64,000 nucleotides of DNA from Neoceratodus forsteri (lineage: Eukaryota > Chordata > Ceratodontiformes > Ceratodontidae). The stretch lies in contig CM057450.1 of the NCBI GenBank assembly GCA_016271365.2, positions 1,804,268,967 through 1,804,332,966 on the forward strand, in the 5' to 3' direction. Numbering within the stretch: position 1 is the stretch's first letter; each line of letters begins with the position of its first letter. Shown here in pieces: positions 1-11,564 of the stretch. The translations under genes were made by a program, and so were the position numbers. Under the pieces are notes generated by a model. It made no database searches and was not told the DNA's origin. It saw nothing but the letters and a program-made list of their open reading frames with translations.

Positions 1-930
1 TGACCTTAGCTAGTGTCTCCTTCACAGTCAACCTTTTAAGGTAGAAGGGTGGGTGAGAGTGTTCGGAGAGTCCATTGTTGATCTGGCTCTGCTCAGGGTG
101 GAAGTAGGCTGGTGGTAGTACTGTTATGAGATCAGTGAAGGCCTTGTTGAAGGCCTCCCCCATGGCTAGGGGGTCAGTGGTGGGATTGTTACTGATGTTA
201 AGTAGTTGGGGATGCATCTTGTCCTCCTTGCCAAGGAAGCTCTTGATGCTATTCCAGAACCTTTCGCCATCTCCCCCAGGAGTTAGCAAGCTGTGCTTTA
301 TGATAATTGGCTTTGGCAAGCCAGATTATTAGTTTAGTGCAGCAATTTTCTGGCCGCTCTGTAACACTGGAAGTCATGCCTGTTACCCATGTTTCTTGCC
401 TTCTCCCATAGTGTCTCCCTTTATTTCTTATGTCAGAGTAGTTCTCCATTAATACTTCAATTAGCCTGCCCTTTAATTTTCCTCTTTGAGAGGGGGGGGG
501 GCATAGATATCACAGATGCTGTTTAAGCCCTTTATGAAGTAGCTGAGGGCCTGATTAAGGGTTGGAGCCTGACTGATTGGTGTCCAGTCATGAAGGGCGA
601 GTGCCGATTTGAGGGCTCCAAGCATACCCTATCTCAGGATCCTGCTTACTATGAGGTTGGGTGGGCTTTTGGTGAATTTGTTAGACCGCAGGAGTGTGAT
701 AGGGGAGTAGTCACTTAATGTGTCTGGCAGAACCTTGACCTCGGAGATATGATATGGTGATCTTGCTAGTACCCTGTCAAGGAGGGTGCTGCTACCAGTC
801 TTATAATTCTGTCTGTTAGGGCAGGTGACTAGTTGTGACATATTGGTGGTGGCAATCATGTCCCTAACTGGTGCAGCCTCCTTCTCATTCCAGTTTATAT
901 TAAAATCTCGGGTAATCATGAGCGCCAATC
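1..930 (-). mobile_element. 5'-part fragment of a CR1/L2-group LINE, minus strand
   Basis: The reverse strand reads as an apurinic endonuclease C-terminal half followed by the endonuclease-to-RT linker. The linker includes a stretch reading LANSWG followed by degenerate sequence (about 1-450). The window edge cuts the element before its RT domain. Frames are broken by stops and a run of G at about 489-497. Its style resembles the LINE at 47.4-49.8 kb, so it may be the same broad clade. Clade assignment (L2 versus CR1 versus Rex) is not resolved. Confidence 0.6.
629..928 (-). pseudogene. LINE endonuclease C-terminal fragment
   Basis: This 99-residue open stretch carries hallmarks of the APE-type endonuclease that nicks target DNA for target-primed reverse transcription. 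It has an RDFNINW segment (usually GDFN), a LLDRVLAR segment and a DTLSDYSPI segment, where the family has the catalytic SDH(Y)P(I/V) motif. The catalytic Ser-Asp is kept but the usual His is Tyr, and the first Gly is Arg, so the copy is probably inactive. It is a relic within the minus-strand LINE fragment. Confidence 0.6.
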
Positions 931-1062
931 CATGTGGGACGATGCTGAAGTAGACCTGGATACCTCCACAACCTTAAAGTTAGTGCAGAAGATGGTACAT
1001 ATACATGTATTCATAATATACTTAGTGAGGTAGGATATAATGTAGTACTATGTAATATAGAG

Positions 1063-1226
1063 GATAATGGATGGGCATCAGGTTAACAACAAGGCTATAT
1101 TCACTTTGAGAGGTTGCCATGACATCGATGTAAACCTCGAGAGCGAAGCTTGAGAGGTTTTCCATTATACTGGCAAATTTGAGAAGTGAATTCAGTCTTG
1201 TTGTTACCTGATGCCCATCCATTATC
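1063..1226. repeat. Inverted repeat / foldback MITE-like element
   Basis: Two arms of about 43 bp (1063-1106 and 1184-1226) are near reverse complements. The outer end of one arm begins GATAATGGATGGGCATCAGG, and the other ends in its complement. The loop is about 77 bp. No coding potential is seen. It could be a small foldback DNA transposon or a hairpin left by inverted duplication. Confidence 0.6.
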
Positions 1227-1876
1227 TTGTACAGTGTATGGGCATCAGTGGCAAACAAATGAGCACTTCTGTGACTGTGCATGACATACAAAAATGGTAC
1301 TCTATGAGATGCTTTGGATTTAAACACTTAACTTTAGTGTTAAAAAGGCAGACCTCAGGGCAGTAATATAAAGATGTTTTAATAGGAGTAGCGGACAAAC
1401 AATCCTTAAATTCAACACCTACATTTAAATAATTGGAAGTAAAAAAGCTATAACATTTCTGAAACAGTTAAACGATAGATAAAGAGAGAGATATATGCTG
1501 CCGGTTGAAAAACTAAGAGTGAAAGTAATCTCGGACGTCAGTCGAAGTGTTCCCCACTGTCAGAGAGAAACTACAGGTGCTCAGCATGCCGGCATCAATA
1601 AGCACAGACATTGCAAAGGAACCTGTAAAAACAATAAAGACAACTCCTTACATATTCTCTTGCTATTGGGTGGAAAGGGGATAAATATGGTGGAAGTAAA
1701 AGACAAAAAACTTGTTCGTTTTCTGCACTTTCAACTGTCAAAAGTGAATGACAGCTTTAAAAACAAAACGAGCGACTGGAGATGCTGTCATGGGAACTGG
1801 ATCACAAGGGTATTCTGTCTTGTTGTACCACTGATGTGATGTATTCAAGATGGTACAACAGCATGCTGCTGTCACA
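1227..1876. other. Unassigned AT-rich interval
   Basis: Only short non-conserved reading frames are present. No motif, repeat or splice-flanked exon could be supported here. Confidence 0.5.
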
Positions 1877-1878
1877 TC

Positions 1879-1904
1879 GATCAATCAATCAATCAATCAA
1901 TCAA
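1879..1904. repeat. (ATCA)n microsatellite, possible LINE 3' tail in reverse
   Basis: Six tandem ATCA units are followed by a segment reading TTATTTATTCAGGCG. On the minus strand this is an AATAAATAA-type end followed by (TTGA)n, the form of 3' tail seen in several L2/CR1/RTE-like LINEs and their SINEs. The sequence to about 2,200 could be the 3' UTR of such an element, but no coding part is visible. Confidence 0.45.
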
Positions 1905-2189
1905 AATCCTTATTTATTCAGGCGAACATCATTGAGCATAGCTCATTTAAAAGATGGACCTGAGTGGTCATAACAAAAAAGGTTACAGAGTGTATACAAA
2001 AACATGATATTGAAATAGCACAAATACAAACATTTATGAGTGAGATAGATGTACAATTATTTACATATATACAAGGCAAAGGACAGTAAACCAAAAACCT
2101 ATTAAAGGTGGTACAACAATGTTAGGAATTCATCGAATAACATACATTATAGCCCTCTCCCATACACTATATAATAATAAGACGTGTGT

Positions 2190-2712
2190 ATGATTGTAGC
2201 ATGGACTGGTGATAAAGACCAGATCCCAACAGGGCTATGTGCTAGTAACCTCTGGCCCTAACAGTATTAACATTGCTCAAGTAGGCCTTATGGCACAGTT
2301 CTTTTCCTTTGCTGCGCAGCTGCTATTACTTTGCAATACTAAGCATTTTGTGTATTGTTACCTAAAACTAGTGTTAGCTAGTTTTACTCTTATCAGAGAG
2401 TACATGCAGAGATGCAATGAGCTATCTGTCCTCTGAGCTGACCTTTTACCAATGAGATTTCTGTATTTTGTGATTTTACCTTATTTGGCACATTGTTACC
2501 TAGTAACGTACATTTGTCATCTAAGAGTATAAGAATGATGACAAAGTTGCATTTTGCAGAGTTCAAATCCCTTGTGGAGGGATATCATGACATCTGGGAT
2601 CCTGTTCTTGATTCCCAGCAGGTATATGCTGTATTTCATGTTTTCTGGTAATAAACAAGTTATTCTTGCCGTATCTATGGTTCTATGTAATTTGGGTGAC
2701 TCAAAAACAGTG
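2190..2712 (+). other. Possible 5' LTR of the retrovirus-like element (tentative)
   Basis: The segment lies directly upstream of the gag-like frame. It has a TATA-like stretch (about 2,528-2,535) and an AATAAA signal (about 2,652) in the order expected for U3-R-U5. No matching 3' LTR is found downstream, because the provirus ends near 14.86 kb against an L1 fragment. The boundaries and the LTR identity are therefore inference only. Confidence 0.3.
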
Positions 2713-3287
2713 AGCCCAAAATAACCGGAGGCAAAACAGCGCAGCCACAAATAGGAAGGGCTACAAGTCAGCGAATGTGGAAATGGTGACAAAAAATGCA
2801 AAGGGCTTTTCTGTGGGGGCAAAGCCCCCCTTATTAAAATAACCAACTCTGAGGGGAGGCAACTCAGGGAGTGGGAAAAGCCATAGGTTGCTGTTTCAGC
2901 AATCGCTGGCTTGTACCCCTTGCCCTTTGTGGCTGCGCTCTTTTGCCTTTGCTCATTTTGGGCTTGCTGTTTTTGAGTCATCCAAATCATGGGATACCAT
3001 ATCTTTGACTCTGTGTCATGTTTCACCATCAGGTTCAGAACAGTTCTGCTAACAAAATGGCAACCATGGCAGGGCCTGTTTGGATGGAACTGACACCAAG
3101 ATACCACAGGTATTAAGGGTCAGGTAACAACAGGTGTGAAGAACCTTTGTCCCTCTTTGGTTCGTGGGACAGTTGTTAGTGGCTTCTGCTACCAGAACGC
3201 ATGGCTGTCTGACTGCCAAGACTGAGGTGAGCTGGCACACCTTAGATCTCTGATCAGTACAGTTTACAAAGGGAAGACCCTGATACA

Positions 3288-3689
3288 ATGGCCAACAAGT
3301 CTGAGCTCAATGTGGACATCCTACAATATCTTACCTCCTATGGAGGTTGGAAAGATTTCGCATCTGATGCGAAACACCAGGCTGACTGGGTACAGTATGT
3401 CGGAAAGCTATATACTGAGGTCAAGTCTAGAAGTCAGAAACATGACCAAAAGGGTGTAATGGTCGCTGCTTTGTATGCTTTCTGTCAGACATTGGAATCT
3501 GACGTCTTGCTTCTGAAGAAGGAGCTGAAGTCCAGACCTGATGTGGTGTGTAGGTTACAGGAAGAGAATAAGAAGGTTAAGGGAGAGAAAAATAGGGAAA
3601 TTAGTAAGTTACAGGAAGAGAATGAGAGGTTGCAGCAGGATAAGGTACAGATGTTACAGATGAATGGTGTGCTTACGAGCATGAATGAG
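3288..3689 (+). pseudogene. Retrovirus-like gag, N-terminal part with coiled coil
   Basis: An ATG-initiated frame reads into a predicted coiled coil at residues ~90-130 with repeated LQEEN heptads. It is in register with gag-like sequence resuming after the CR1 insertion. The last ~12 residues of the apparent frame belong to the inserted CR1, so the true gag sequence stops near 3,689. A coiled-coil gag N-terminus would promote self-assembly. Assignment as gag rests on its position before protease and RT, not on a conserved motif. Confidence 0.5.
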
Positions 3690-4228
3690 TCCAGTTCTGG
3701 AGACCATGTCTCTGTAAGAACATAGAAAAGAGGCAGTTCAAAGAAGGGCAACAAAGATGGTGCAGGGCCTGCACCAAAGGTCATACAAGATGAAGCAGGA
3801 AGCACTCAATATGTATACTCTGGAGGAACGAAGAGAGAGGTGAGACATGATAGAGACCTTCAAGTTCCTAAAGGGAATAAACAAGGTCCCAGAGGGTAGC
3901 ATCTTTCAAAAAAGGAGTTACACCAGAACAAGAGGGCAGGACATGAGATTGGTAGGTGATAGACTATGAGGCAACGTGAGAAAGTATTACTTCACAGAAA
4001 GGGTGGTGGAGGCATGGAACAGCCTCCCAGTAGAGGTGGTGGGGGAAAAGTCAGTGGGAGAGTTCAAAACTGCATAGGATAGTCATAGGGGAACCCTAGC
4101 AGTACAAAAAAGGAGATAATGCCAGAGACAATACAAGGATCAGCGACTTTGTTTACGGAGATAGGGGGACAAAAAGGGCAGACTTGATGGACCTATCTGT
4201 CCTCATCTGCCGTCAGATTTTCTGTTTC
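3690..4228 (+). mobile_element. CR1 LINE 3' end inserted in gag
   Basis: This 5'-truncated fragment matches the CR1 fragment at 49.8-50.9 kb almost block for block. It has CAGTTCTGGAGACC near the start, the region encoding VVEAWNSLP near 4,009-4,035, then the GATGGACCTATCTGTCCT-type 3' UTR. It ends in TCTGTTTC, a decayed form of the octamer tail of CR1. Its orientation is the same as the host provirus. It separates the coiled-coil part of gag from the rest. Confidence 0.75.
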
Positions 4229-5518
4229 ATTGAGAAGTGAGTATGAGGAGTTGGAAGATGAGTTTGCGTGTCAGAAAGAGTTAGGGAAAGAGATGGAGAA
4301 AAACTGTGAAGTAAGCACCGTGTACAGAGTGTTGCTGGATAACATTAGTAAGGGAAAGTTTCAAGGAGGTGTGGACCATATGGAATGTAGAATGCAGATT
4401 GCAAAATTACATCAGCAACTGACGATCCTGAAGGGTCATGTGAGAGTGATGTTGTTGTCACTGCCCATCATCATGTCGTCCTCTGAAGACGATGACACTC
4501 CTTGGGATACAGGAGGGCGTAAGAGCCACCCTCCAGTGGCCGCCCTCACCAGTGAGGATAAATCAGAGATAGAAGGCCTGATCGCTAAGGTCATAGACAA
4601 GAGCAAGTTGACTGACAGACAGGCAAAAGCCCTACAAAAGGCAGTGGTCGATGCTCTGAAACAGGAGGTGGAAAGTCAGACCTTTATCCAGGGTGTGGCT
4701 ACCACCACAGCAGAGGCAGCTGCTAAAAGCATCGTCACTGACAGGAGTTCAGAACTCCAATCAAGCCACAGTGCTCTACAGTATGCGCAGGCTATTCAAA
4801 GCATCGCAGACAAAATCGGCCGTATGGCCCCAAGTGACAACTTGAGTTGCCACTTGGAAAAGGTGCAACAGCACTGCCAAATCTTCAGCTACTACTGGAG
4901 CATCAGATCCAAATCCTCAAACAAACGGTTGAACCCACGTTGTGGGCTAAACTGCCAGAAGAGATCTGGAGTGATATCAAGGCCTCTTTTGATAGGGTCG
5001 CTGCCCACCTACTGGCAGATCATGATCTAAACATGGTCAGTGTAATGCTGGCTATGCAGGTAAAACAGCAGAACAAGGAAGCACCCACCCAGTAAGACGG
5101 CCAGCTATGGCTAGCATAGCATACTGGCAAGGCACTTGCCAAGGAGGAGGCAGACAAGGACTTAATAGAGTACAAGTGTCTCTTCTTACGAAACCTTCTC
5201 CCAGCTATTTGGGAAGGGGTAGAAGCCTTAGTTTTCCCTAGAAGGGACAGTTTCAGCCAAATCCTGGAGCAGGTGGAGTGCATTTACCAAGTTTATCCCA
5301 AGGACTTCAGTTTGGGCTGTAAGCCAAAGTCGTTGCTGTGCAAAAGGGCACAGAGGCACCTACTCAGTATGAGGTGGAGGGGAAACCCATGGATTCTCAG
5401 CAAAATGAATCCTCATACTTGTACAGAAAGAAAAATTGATGAAGGTCAAATCAACAAGATACGAGGGAAAATAAAGGACAGAAACAGTGGTCCGGACCCT
5501 CGTACAAGGATTTGTTAG
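4229..5518 (+). pseudogene. Retrovirus-like gag, central and C-terminal parts, frameshifted
   Basis: The frame 4,230-5,030 is acidic and helical (SSEDDD near residue 85, then LTDRQAKALQKAVVDALKQE). A shift near 4,850 moves the reading into the frame ending 5,095. A further broken frame (5,110-5,518) includes a segment reading LPAIWEGVEAL. No zinc knuckle was recognised. The breaks show that the gene is dead. Identity as gag is inferred from location between the coiled-coil start and the protease. Confidence 0.5.
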
Positions 5519-6173
5519 CCGAGGTAGACCAACTTTGGGCACACAAGTCCAAAGTTAATTCAGCAAAGGCATTGGCAAAGGTTGTAGCAGCCATCACTGG
5601 ATCGAATACCGAATCTGGGGAGGGCAGACAACCAAAGACTTTGTATAACGAAGTGAGACAGGAACTCTGTACAATGGGTATGACACTTTATGATGGTTTG
5701 CAAAATTGTGACGACTTGGCATGATGGTGTCAGGCCCTAGTCTACATACTTACCTCTTTGGTAACCGATAACTCTGGTCACCCCTGTCTGGAAGCGCTGG
5801 TTGGGGCCACCAGCTTGAAATGCTTCTAGACATGGAAGTGACCATCTCAGTCCTACACCAGACCGACCCTTTATGTTCTTCATGGTTTATCAGAAAGTCT
5901 ACTTCCACTCAGACCTTCAAGGGGACCGTAGTGACTACCTACTGGTCCATTCCCATACCATTCATCGTTGGAATCTTGGAGGCAGAACACCGCTTTGATC
6001 TTATGTGTCTTCCTTATCATCAGAGCATCCTGGGAATAGATTTTCTCTCTCAACATGGGTGCATGGTGGATTTGGCCAACTGTCTGCTCCTCCAGGCACC
6101 AGGTCTCCATCCCTTGCTGCTCATTTCTGATTTGTATGTTGTGGCAGCTGTTATGGCAAACAACACAGAATAG
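5512..6173 (+). pseudogene. Retroviral aspartic protease remnant
   Basis: A frame at 5,512-5,724 leads into a broken stretch, then a frame at 5,820-6,173. The protease core starts near 5,790. Its active-site triplet, expected to be Asp-Thr/Ser-Gly, reads Asp-Met-Glu at 5,829-5,837. The fold signature downstream is still visible as GIDFLSQHGC (~6,030-6,060). Retroviral proteases cut the Gag-Pol polyprotein as homodimers. The altered triplet predicts an inactive enzyme. The domain lies between gag and RT as expected. Confidence 0.6.
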
Positions 6174-6257
6174 GATGTCATCATCATGTTCCAGCAACAT
6201 CCCCTTTTTGATAGGTTGAAGCCTATTTTGGAGCACTACAGGTACACCTTCAGGTCA

Positions 6258-6373
6258 AGGTCAGTTGGCATTCATCTGTATCCCCCTCCCCCGGGTCGTG
6301 CCTGAAAATAGGCAGGATTTGTCTAGTGCACTTACCCGGTCAACAAAAGCTAAATAAATAAATAAATAAAAAC
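6258..6373 (+). mobile_element. SINE 3' portion, plus orientation
   Basis: This piece is nearly the reverse complement of the left part of the SINE at 8.18 kb. Shared blocks include CAGTTGGCATTCATCTGTAT and GCAGGATTTGTCTAGTGCAC. It ends with ACTTACCCGGTCAACAAAAG and an (AATA)n tail. It is 5' truncated and lacks the tRNA-related head. It sits between the protease and RT regions of the provirus. Confidence 0.7.
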
Positions 6374-7577
6374 CTTTGCTAAACACAAGCATGACTGCGG
6401 AAGGACACCCTCATACGGGTTACTGGGGGGAACCTGCCACGTTAAATGCAATACCCCTTCCCAGCAGAGGTGATTCCATCTTTTTGGACTATTACTGAAT
6501 CACTTTTAAAGCAAGGCGTCATCAGACCCTGTGTCTCCACAGTCAACTCTCTGATTTTGCCAGTAAGGAAACCCAATCATACACGGAGAATAACAGTCGA
6601 TTGCTGAAAGCTTTATCAGGTGACAGCCAGCTGTGCACCGACCGTGGCTTCAGCCATGGATGTGCTCAGACTCCTGAAGCCCGAACATAAGTGCTTCAGT
6701 ACTTTGGACATTTCCAATGGCTTCTTGTCACTGCCATTGAACCCCGACAGCCAATACAAGTTCGCCTTCATCTTTGAGGGATGTCAGTTCACTGGCACGT
6801 GCCTCATCCCGGGTTTTCATAATAGTCCCTCCCTCTTCCACATCTACATGCAGGATGCTCTACAGGGCTTCTCCACACCTGAATGCCTCTTACAATATGT
6901 GGATGATCTCCTCTTGGCCACCGTGGACCAAGAGCAGCACCTGCACTTGCGCACAGAACTCCTAGTGCTCTTGCAGTGTGCTGGGTTAAAATGCAACCCT
7001 GCCAAGGTTCAACTTTGCCACTCTGAAGTATCCTTTTTGGGCCTGCGAGTTATGGCAGTAGGAAGAAGCCCCACCCTGGACAAGGTGCAAAATATTCAAG
7101 ACTTCCCACTTCCCACCAGTGTGTCCACTCTCAGACGTTTCTTGGGCATGGTAAATTACTTTAGGGATTTTATCCCTGATTTTTCCCAGACAGCCTCACC
7201 GTTGTATGAACTACTAAAAAAGAACACCCCCTGGAGTTGGGGCCTAGAACATACCATGGCAGTTACCAGTTTAAAAAAGGCCTTAGCCTCAGCCCCTGCT
7301 CTTGGTAAACCCAAAACAAGATTTACCCTTCCACTTGGAAACTGCCACTTCTGATATGGCTATGTCTGCCATCTTGGCACAAAAGGTGCATAATTACCTT
7401 AGGTCTAACGCTTATGCATCTCAAATGCTTTCCCCAGTCAAACAGAAATACTCTCTTTGTGAGAGAAACTTGCTGGCCACAGCCTGGGCTGTAAGACACT
7501 TTACTTACATTATTGGACTCAGTCCCATTGTGTTGCACAACAACCATGCTCCTACTAACTTCTTGTTATCAGATTGA
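6374..7577 (+). pseudogene. Retrovirus-like reverse transcriptase and connection
   Basis: The longest open part (6,620-7,354) holds RT blocks: a segment FSTLDISNGF, then the catalytic YVDD box encoded at 6,896-6,907, followed by LGLRVM and thumb/connection sequence LRRFLGMVNYFRDFIPDF. The overlapping frame 7,302-7,577 continues the connection toward RNase H. Upstream coding from 6,374 is broken by stops. RT copies the genomic RNA into DNA. YVDD is kept, but the frame breaks prevent a functional polyprotein. Confidence 0.75.
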
Positions 7578-8183
7578 GTAAAGGATAGCAATGTTTCCAA
7601 TGCAAGACTCACCCATTAGTCACTCCTCCTACAGGACTGGGATATCACTGTATACCCCACCCAAATCCCCTCTAATCTGGCTCATGACTTCCTCTGTAAT
7701 GGAGACCAACATGAGTGTGGACTAGAACCTCCCTCCTTACCTGAACCCAGTCCATTTCTGCCCGCCACTGACATTGTCTTGGTGGACCCCCAGGCATGCT
7801 GTCTTTTCATGGATGGTTCCTCATTTTACCATGAGGGACACCACGTAGCAGGATTCAGAATTTTAGTTCTGTGCCAGGGGGAAGACCATGGAGGTAGCTA
7901 GGCAGTGTACTGTCAGATCCTCACAATACACAGAACTGGCAGCCATTGCACATGCAATGGAATTGATACAGGAGGAACAAGAGGGAGATACTGTCATTTT
8001 TTCTGATTCTTCATGAGTGTACTACTCCCTTACAGAATTTCTGCTCTTTTGGAAGACCCATGGGTAAGCTTCCTCAGAAGGTACCCCGGTCAAACACAGA
8101 GACTTGTTCCAGTACATCAGTACCATGGTAGAGAAGGTACCCTTCAAGCTGTATGTCCACAAGGTAAAGACCCCCTCGAAGTC
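7578..8183 (+). pseudogene. RNase H, N-terminal part (provirus)
   Basis: In a broken frame, the sequence reads into a segment CCLFMDGSS near 7,797-7,826, which is the first catalytic Asp motif of retroviral RNase H. Degraded sequence follows. The gene is cut at about 8,183 by a SINE insertion and resumes at 13,839. RNase H removes the RNA strand of the RNA-DNA hybrid made by RT. Confidence 0.55.
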
Positions 8184-8405
8184 AGTCTCTTTTATTTATT
8201 TATTTAGTTTTTGTTGACTGGGTAAGTGCACTAGACAAATCCTGCCTATTTTCAGGCATGGCCCGGGGAGGGGCATACAGATGAATGCCAACTGACATTG
8301 AACCAGATTAAGCTGTTGGTGGTATTTTTTTAGTGAATGAGGGAAATTTGGCCAGGACACCAAGGAAATTTCCCTACTCTTTTCGATAAGTTCCATGGGA
8401 TCTTT
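8184..8405 (-). mobile_element. SINE, minus orientation, left piece (3' portion of the SINE)
   Basis: It begins with a reversed (AATA)n tail and the GTTGACTGGGTAAGTGCAC block, then continues to GTTCCATGGGATCTTT. The tRNA-like head of the same SINE lies at 13,608-13,838. The two halves are separated by an L1-like LINE flanked by the 13-bp duplication CCATGGGATCTTT (8,393-8,405 and 13,608-13,620). The Tx1 target motif is present here in an unoccupied form (AAATTTCCCTACT near 8,367). Confidence 0.75.
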
Positions 8406-8953
8406 TTTTTTTTATACTTGTTTTATTGTGCCATTATGTTTTCCAGTTTACATTGCATTATCAATTAGAAAGAAATATTCTATCCAACACCGTTCTATTC
8501 TATGCATAGAGTTGATTTAACTTTCCACATGGCACCATTCGTCTTTACTCAAGTCACAAGATTATTGAGAAAGCGAAAGGAACTAACAGTTAGAAATAAA
8601 ATGTACACAATATCAACTTTAGGGCTCTTGGTATAGCGGTGGTAGGGAGACTGTAGCAAAGGATATGATAGGTAAATATAGAAATAAACATGAAAAGTAG
8701 GAAGAAGGGGGTGTTTGCTTTGAGGTTGGCTGCTCTGCATTAGAAGCTTTCAGGCTATGGGCCGTAAGTTAAACAATAGTGTCTCAGTATTCCCACTTGA
8801 CCCTGCCATTTACCTCTCTCGTTCCCCCTTTCGCCTCACTCCTCCCCTCTTCATCCCTCTCCACTTTCCTCCTGATAGTACTCCCATCTTGTCCATCTCG
8901 ATATGTAAGTATCCAACTGATTTTGCAGAGTAAGTGTAATTTGCTCGTTATGT

Positions 8954-10061
8954 TTAATTTGGTGTGTAATTGTTTTCCATTCTTCCGAGGGAGGGAGAGG
9001 ACTCTTGATGCCATTTTTTCGTTATTGCCTTATAAGCTGAGGCTAATAAGATTGCCCATAAATATTTCTGGGCCCTATCCCTTATCCCTGGGGAGGGGGG
9101 CAGGTCAAGGATCAGGTGATGAGGTTCCAGCTTCACTTGGATATCCAAGATCCTTCTGATCTGTTCCGAGACCAAGTTCCAGAAATTTCGCAGCCTCGGG
9201 CAGTTCAAAAAGACATGTATTTGCGAAGCCTTCTCCTCACCACACCTCCTCCAGCAACCCCCCACCCCCTTCCCCTGCCATCCGTGTGCCATGGAGGGGA
9301 CGAGAAAAAATCTCACCTGCACCTTCCATACAAATTCCCGCCACATCAGGGAAGAGGTGGTGGCCCAAGTGTCTCTCCATACCCTTTCCCATTCTGTAGA
9401 GGTCATGGGGTGTATAGTCTCTTGCTCCCATTTAGATTGTACAGGGGTCAATGCACCTCCAAATTGTTGGATATTGTATCTATATATAATCGTTATAGCC
9501 CTCTCACCGTACTGTGAGGCCCATATCTTTTCATATGGGGGGTCTGCCTCCTCGGTCCATGAATATTTGTTTTGTGATCTTAGTTGAGTGGCAATGTAGG
9601 CTCTTATTTGATAGTAAAATAACCTGTCTTTTTCTGTCCAGTTAAATTTTATTCTCGCCTCCTCGAAGGAGATTACTTCGTTACCTCTCACCATTTGCCA
9701 GGGGGCCTCTAGTCCTTTACCCGAGTTGTAGTTTAAACCACGGATTATTGAATGAAGAAATCAGTATGAACCATTTATATTTCCAGCTATAATATTGGTA
9801 ACTTTTCTTCCTCATGCCCATCTGCCAACCTGCTAAAATTGTCCTGGTTGTAATTGTGGCTGATTTCAGCTTTATTCTAAGGTGTGTAGGAGAGAAAAGA
9901 GCCGCCCTAAGAGGGATCTGCTCCTCCCTCATCTCATCTATCCGCTTCCAGCATGCTTGATAGTTCGGATTGCCCCACAGCAATGCCAGCCTTGACTGGG
10001 CGGACGACCAATATCCACAAAGGGAAGGAAGGGCAATGCCTCCTTTGTCTTTCGGGAGCAT
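8954..10061 (-). pseudogene. L1-like ORF2 C-terminal region with Cys-rich motif
   Basis: Two open stretches (10,061-9,717 and 9,694-8,954) make up the C-terminal third of ORF2p. The second has a run of Cys and His residues, CWRRCGEEKASQIHVFLNC, equivalent to the C-terminal cysteine motif of L1 ORF2. This motif is thought to help RNA binding. A short gap with a stop divides the two stretches. The 3' UTR runs from 8,953 to the A-rich tail. Confidence 0.75.
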
Positions 10062-10250
10062 GAGCTTCGAGAGATTTACTCTTGGCTTCTTGCCCCCTAT
10101 ATATACTTACTGAGCATTTTCTGCCAAGAGAGTAGCTCTTTGGATGTGAGGGGACATGGGACACACTGAAAAAGATATAGAAACCTCGGGAGGATGTTTA
10201 TCTTAAGGGTCAAGTTTCTGACATAGAATGTTGTGGGAAACAAGGACCAT

Positions 10251-11564
10251 CTACTTCAATCCTGTTTTACTCTCTGTATTAATGGGTCGTAATTTTGAGG
10301 AAACAGACCTTTCAGGTTTGTGGAATCTGTATTCAAGGTACTTTATACTTTCTTTGCCCCACCTAATTGGGAATTGTTTTTTGAAAGAGGGTCGGGTGGA
10401 AGTTGAAGGACAAGGCTTCAGATTTACCCACATTGGCGTGAATCCTGAGTAGGTAGCAAATCGTTCTATATGGTCAAATAGTGCATCGTAGCAATTTACA
10501 GGGTCTGTCATGTATAAAAGAATGTTATAGCAAACAGGGCAAGCTTCCGTTCTACCCCCCCCCATCGTTACACCCCGCAGTTCTTGAGCTTGTCTGAGAC
10601 TCTGGGCAAGTGGCTCTATGTAAAAGGCAAACAGGAGGGGGGAAAGGGGGCACCCCTGCCTGGTTCCACGTTGTAGAGGGAATTTCTCCGAGATGTGGCC
10701 ATTAGCCCTTATGTACCCTATTGGGGACCTGTAGAACCCAAAAATTGTTTCCACCAGTAAGACAGAGAACCCAAAAGCCAAGAAGGTTTCCCTTAAGTAT
10801 TTCCAATTTACCTTATCGAAGGCTTTTTCTGCGTCTAATCCTAGTATGATTGCAGGAATGGTTCTGTCTTTGATTTGCTCTATAATATAGGCCATACGTC
10901 TAACATTATCTTGGGCTTGTCTACCCGGAATGAATCCACTCTGGTCCATATTTATTAGTGACGGGGCAATCTCCACTAACCGTTTAGAAAGTATGGTGGC
11001 CAGCATCTTATAATCAGTGTTTAGCACTGAGATGGGCTGGTAGGAAGAGCACTGCGTTGGGTCCCTACCCTCCTTGGGAATGGACGAGATTATAGCCTCG
11101 TTCCAGGATGGGGGGATCTCTCCCCTCTGCGAGGTGACGAATGTGAATACTCTAAGTAACACTGGCACCAATTCCTTTATAAATATTTTATAAAATTCCC
11201 TTGGGAGCCCATCCGTCCCTGGACATTTGCCGGTTTTTAAGTGCCCAACCGTGGCCACCACCTCCTCCTGTGTAATTGGGGCTAGCAACAGCTTTCCTTG
11301 ATTCGGGGACAGGGTGGGAAGTTGAAGAGCCAAAAGGAAGCTCCGAATATCTCCCTCTGGAGGGCATAGATGTTCAGTGTATAGGGAGGAATAGTAGCTA
11401 TGCAGGGCCTCTGTTATGGCGACCGTAGTGGTTTTCATGGCCCCAGTAAGTGGGTGTTTAATTTTAAGTATTGTAGCCTTAGCCTTTTGCTTCCTTAATT
11501 GGGCTGCAATCATTTTAGTGAATTTTGGTCCCCCGTCGTAGTACCTATGACGTAGGAAGACCAA
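10251..11564 (-). pseudogene. L1-like ORF2 reverse transcriptase domain
   Basis: This 437-residue open frame carries RT blocks in order: TGKCPGTDGLPREFYK, YQPISVLNTDYKMLA, SGFIPGRQAQDN, LGLDAEKAFDKVNW and GTRQGCPLSPLLF. The catalytic box, expected to be F/YADD, reads Val-Cys-Tyr-Asn at about 10,524-10,535. This is due to local base loss with compensating change, so catalysis is lost. An upstream spacer (11,585-11,959) links it to the endonuclease. Confidence 0.85.

Noticed and set aside
2517..3107. A 196-codon minus-strand frame in the presumed LTR/leader region
   Set aside because: No domain; it lies antisense to the presumed proviral leader and is probably chance.
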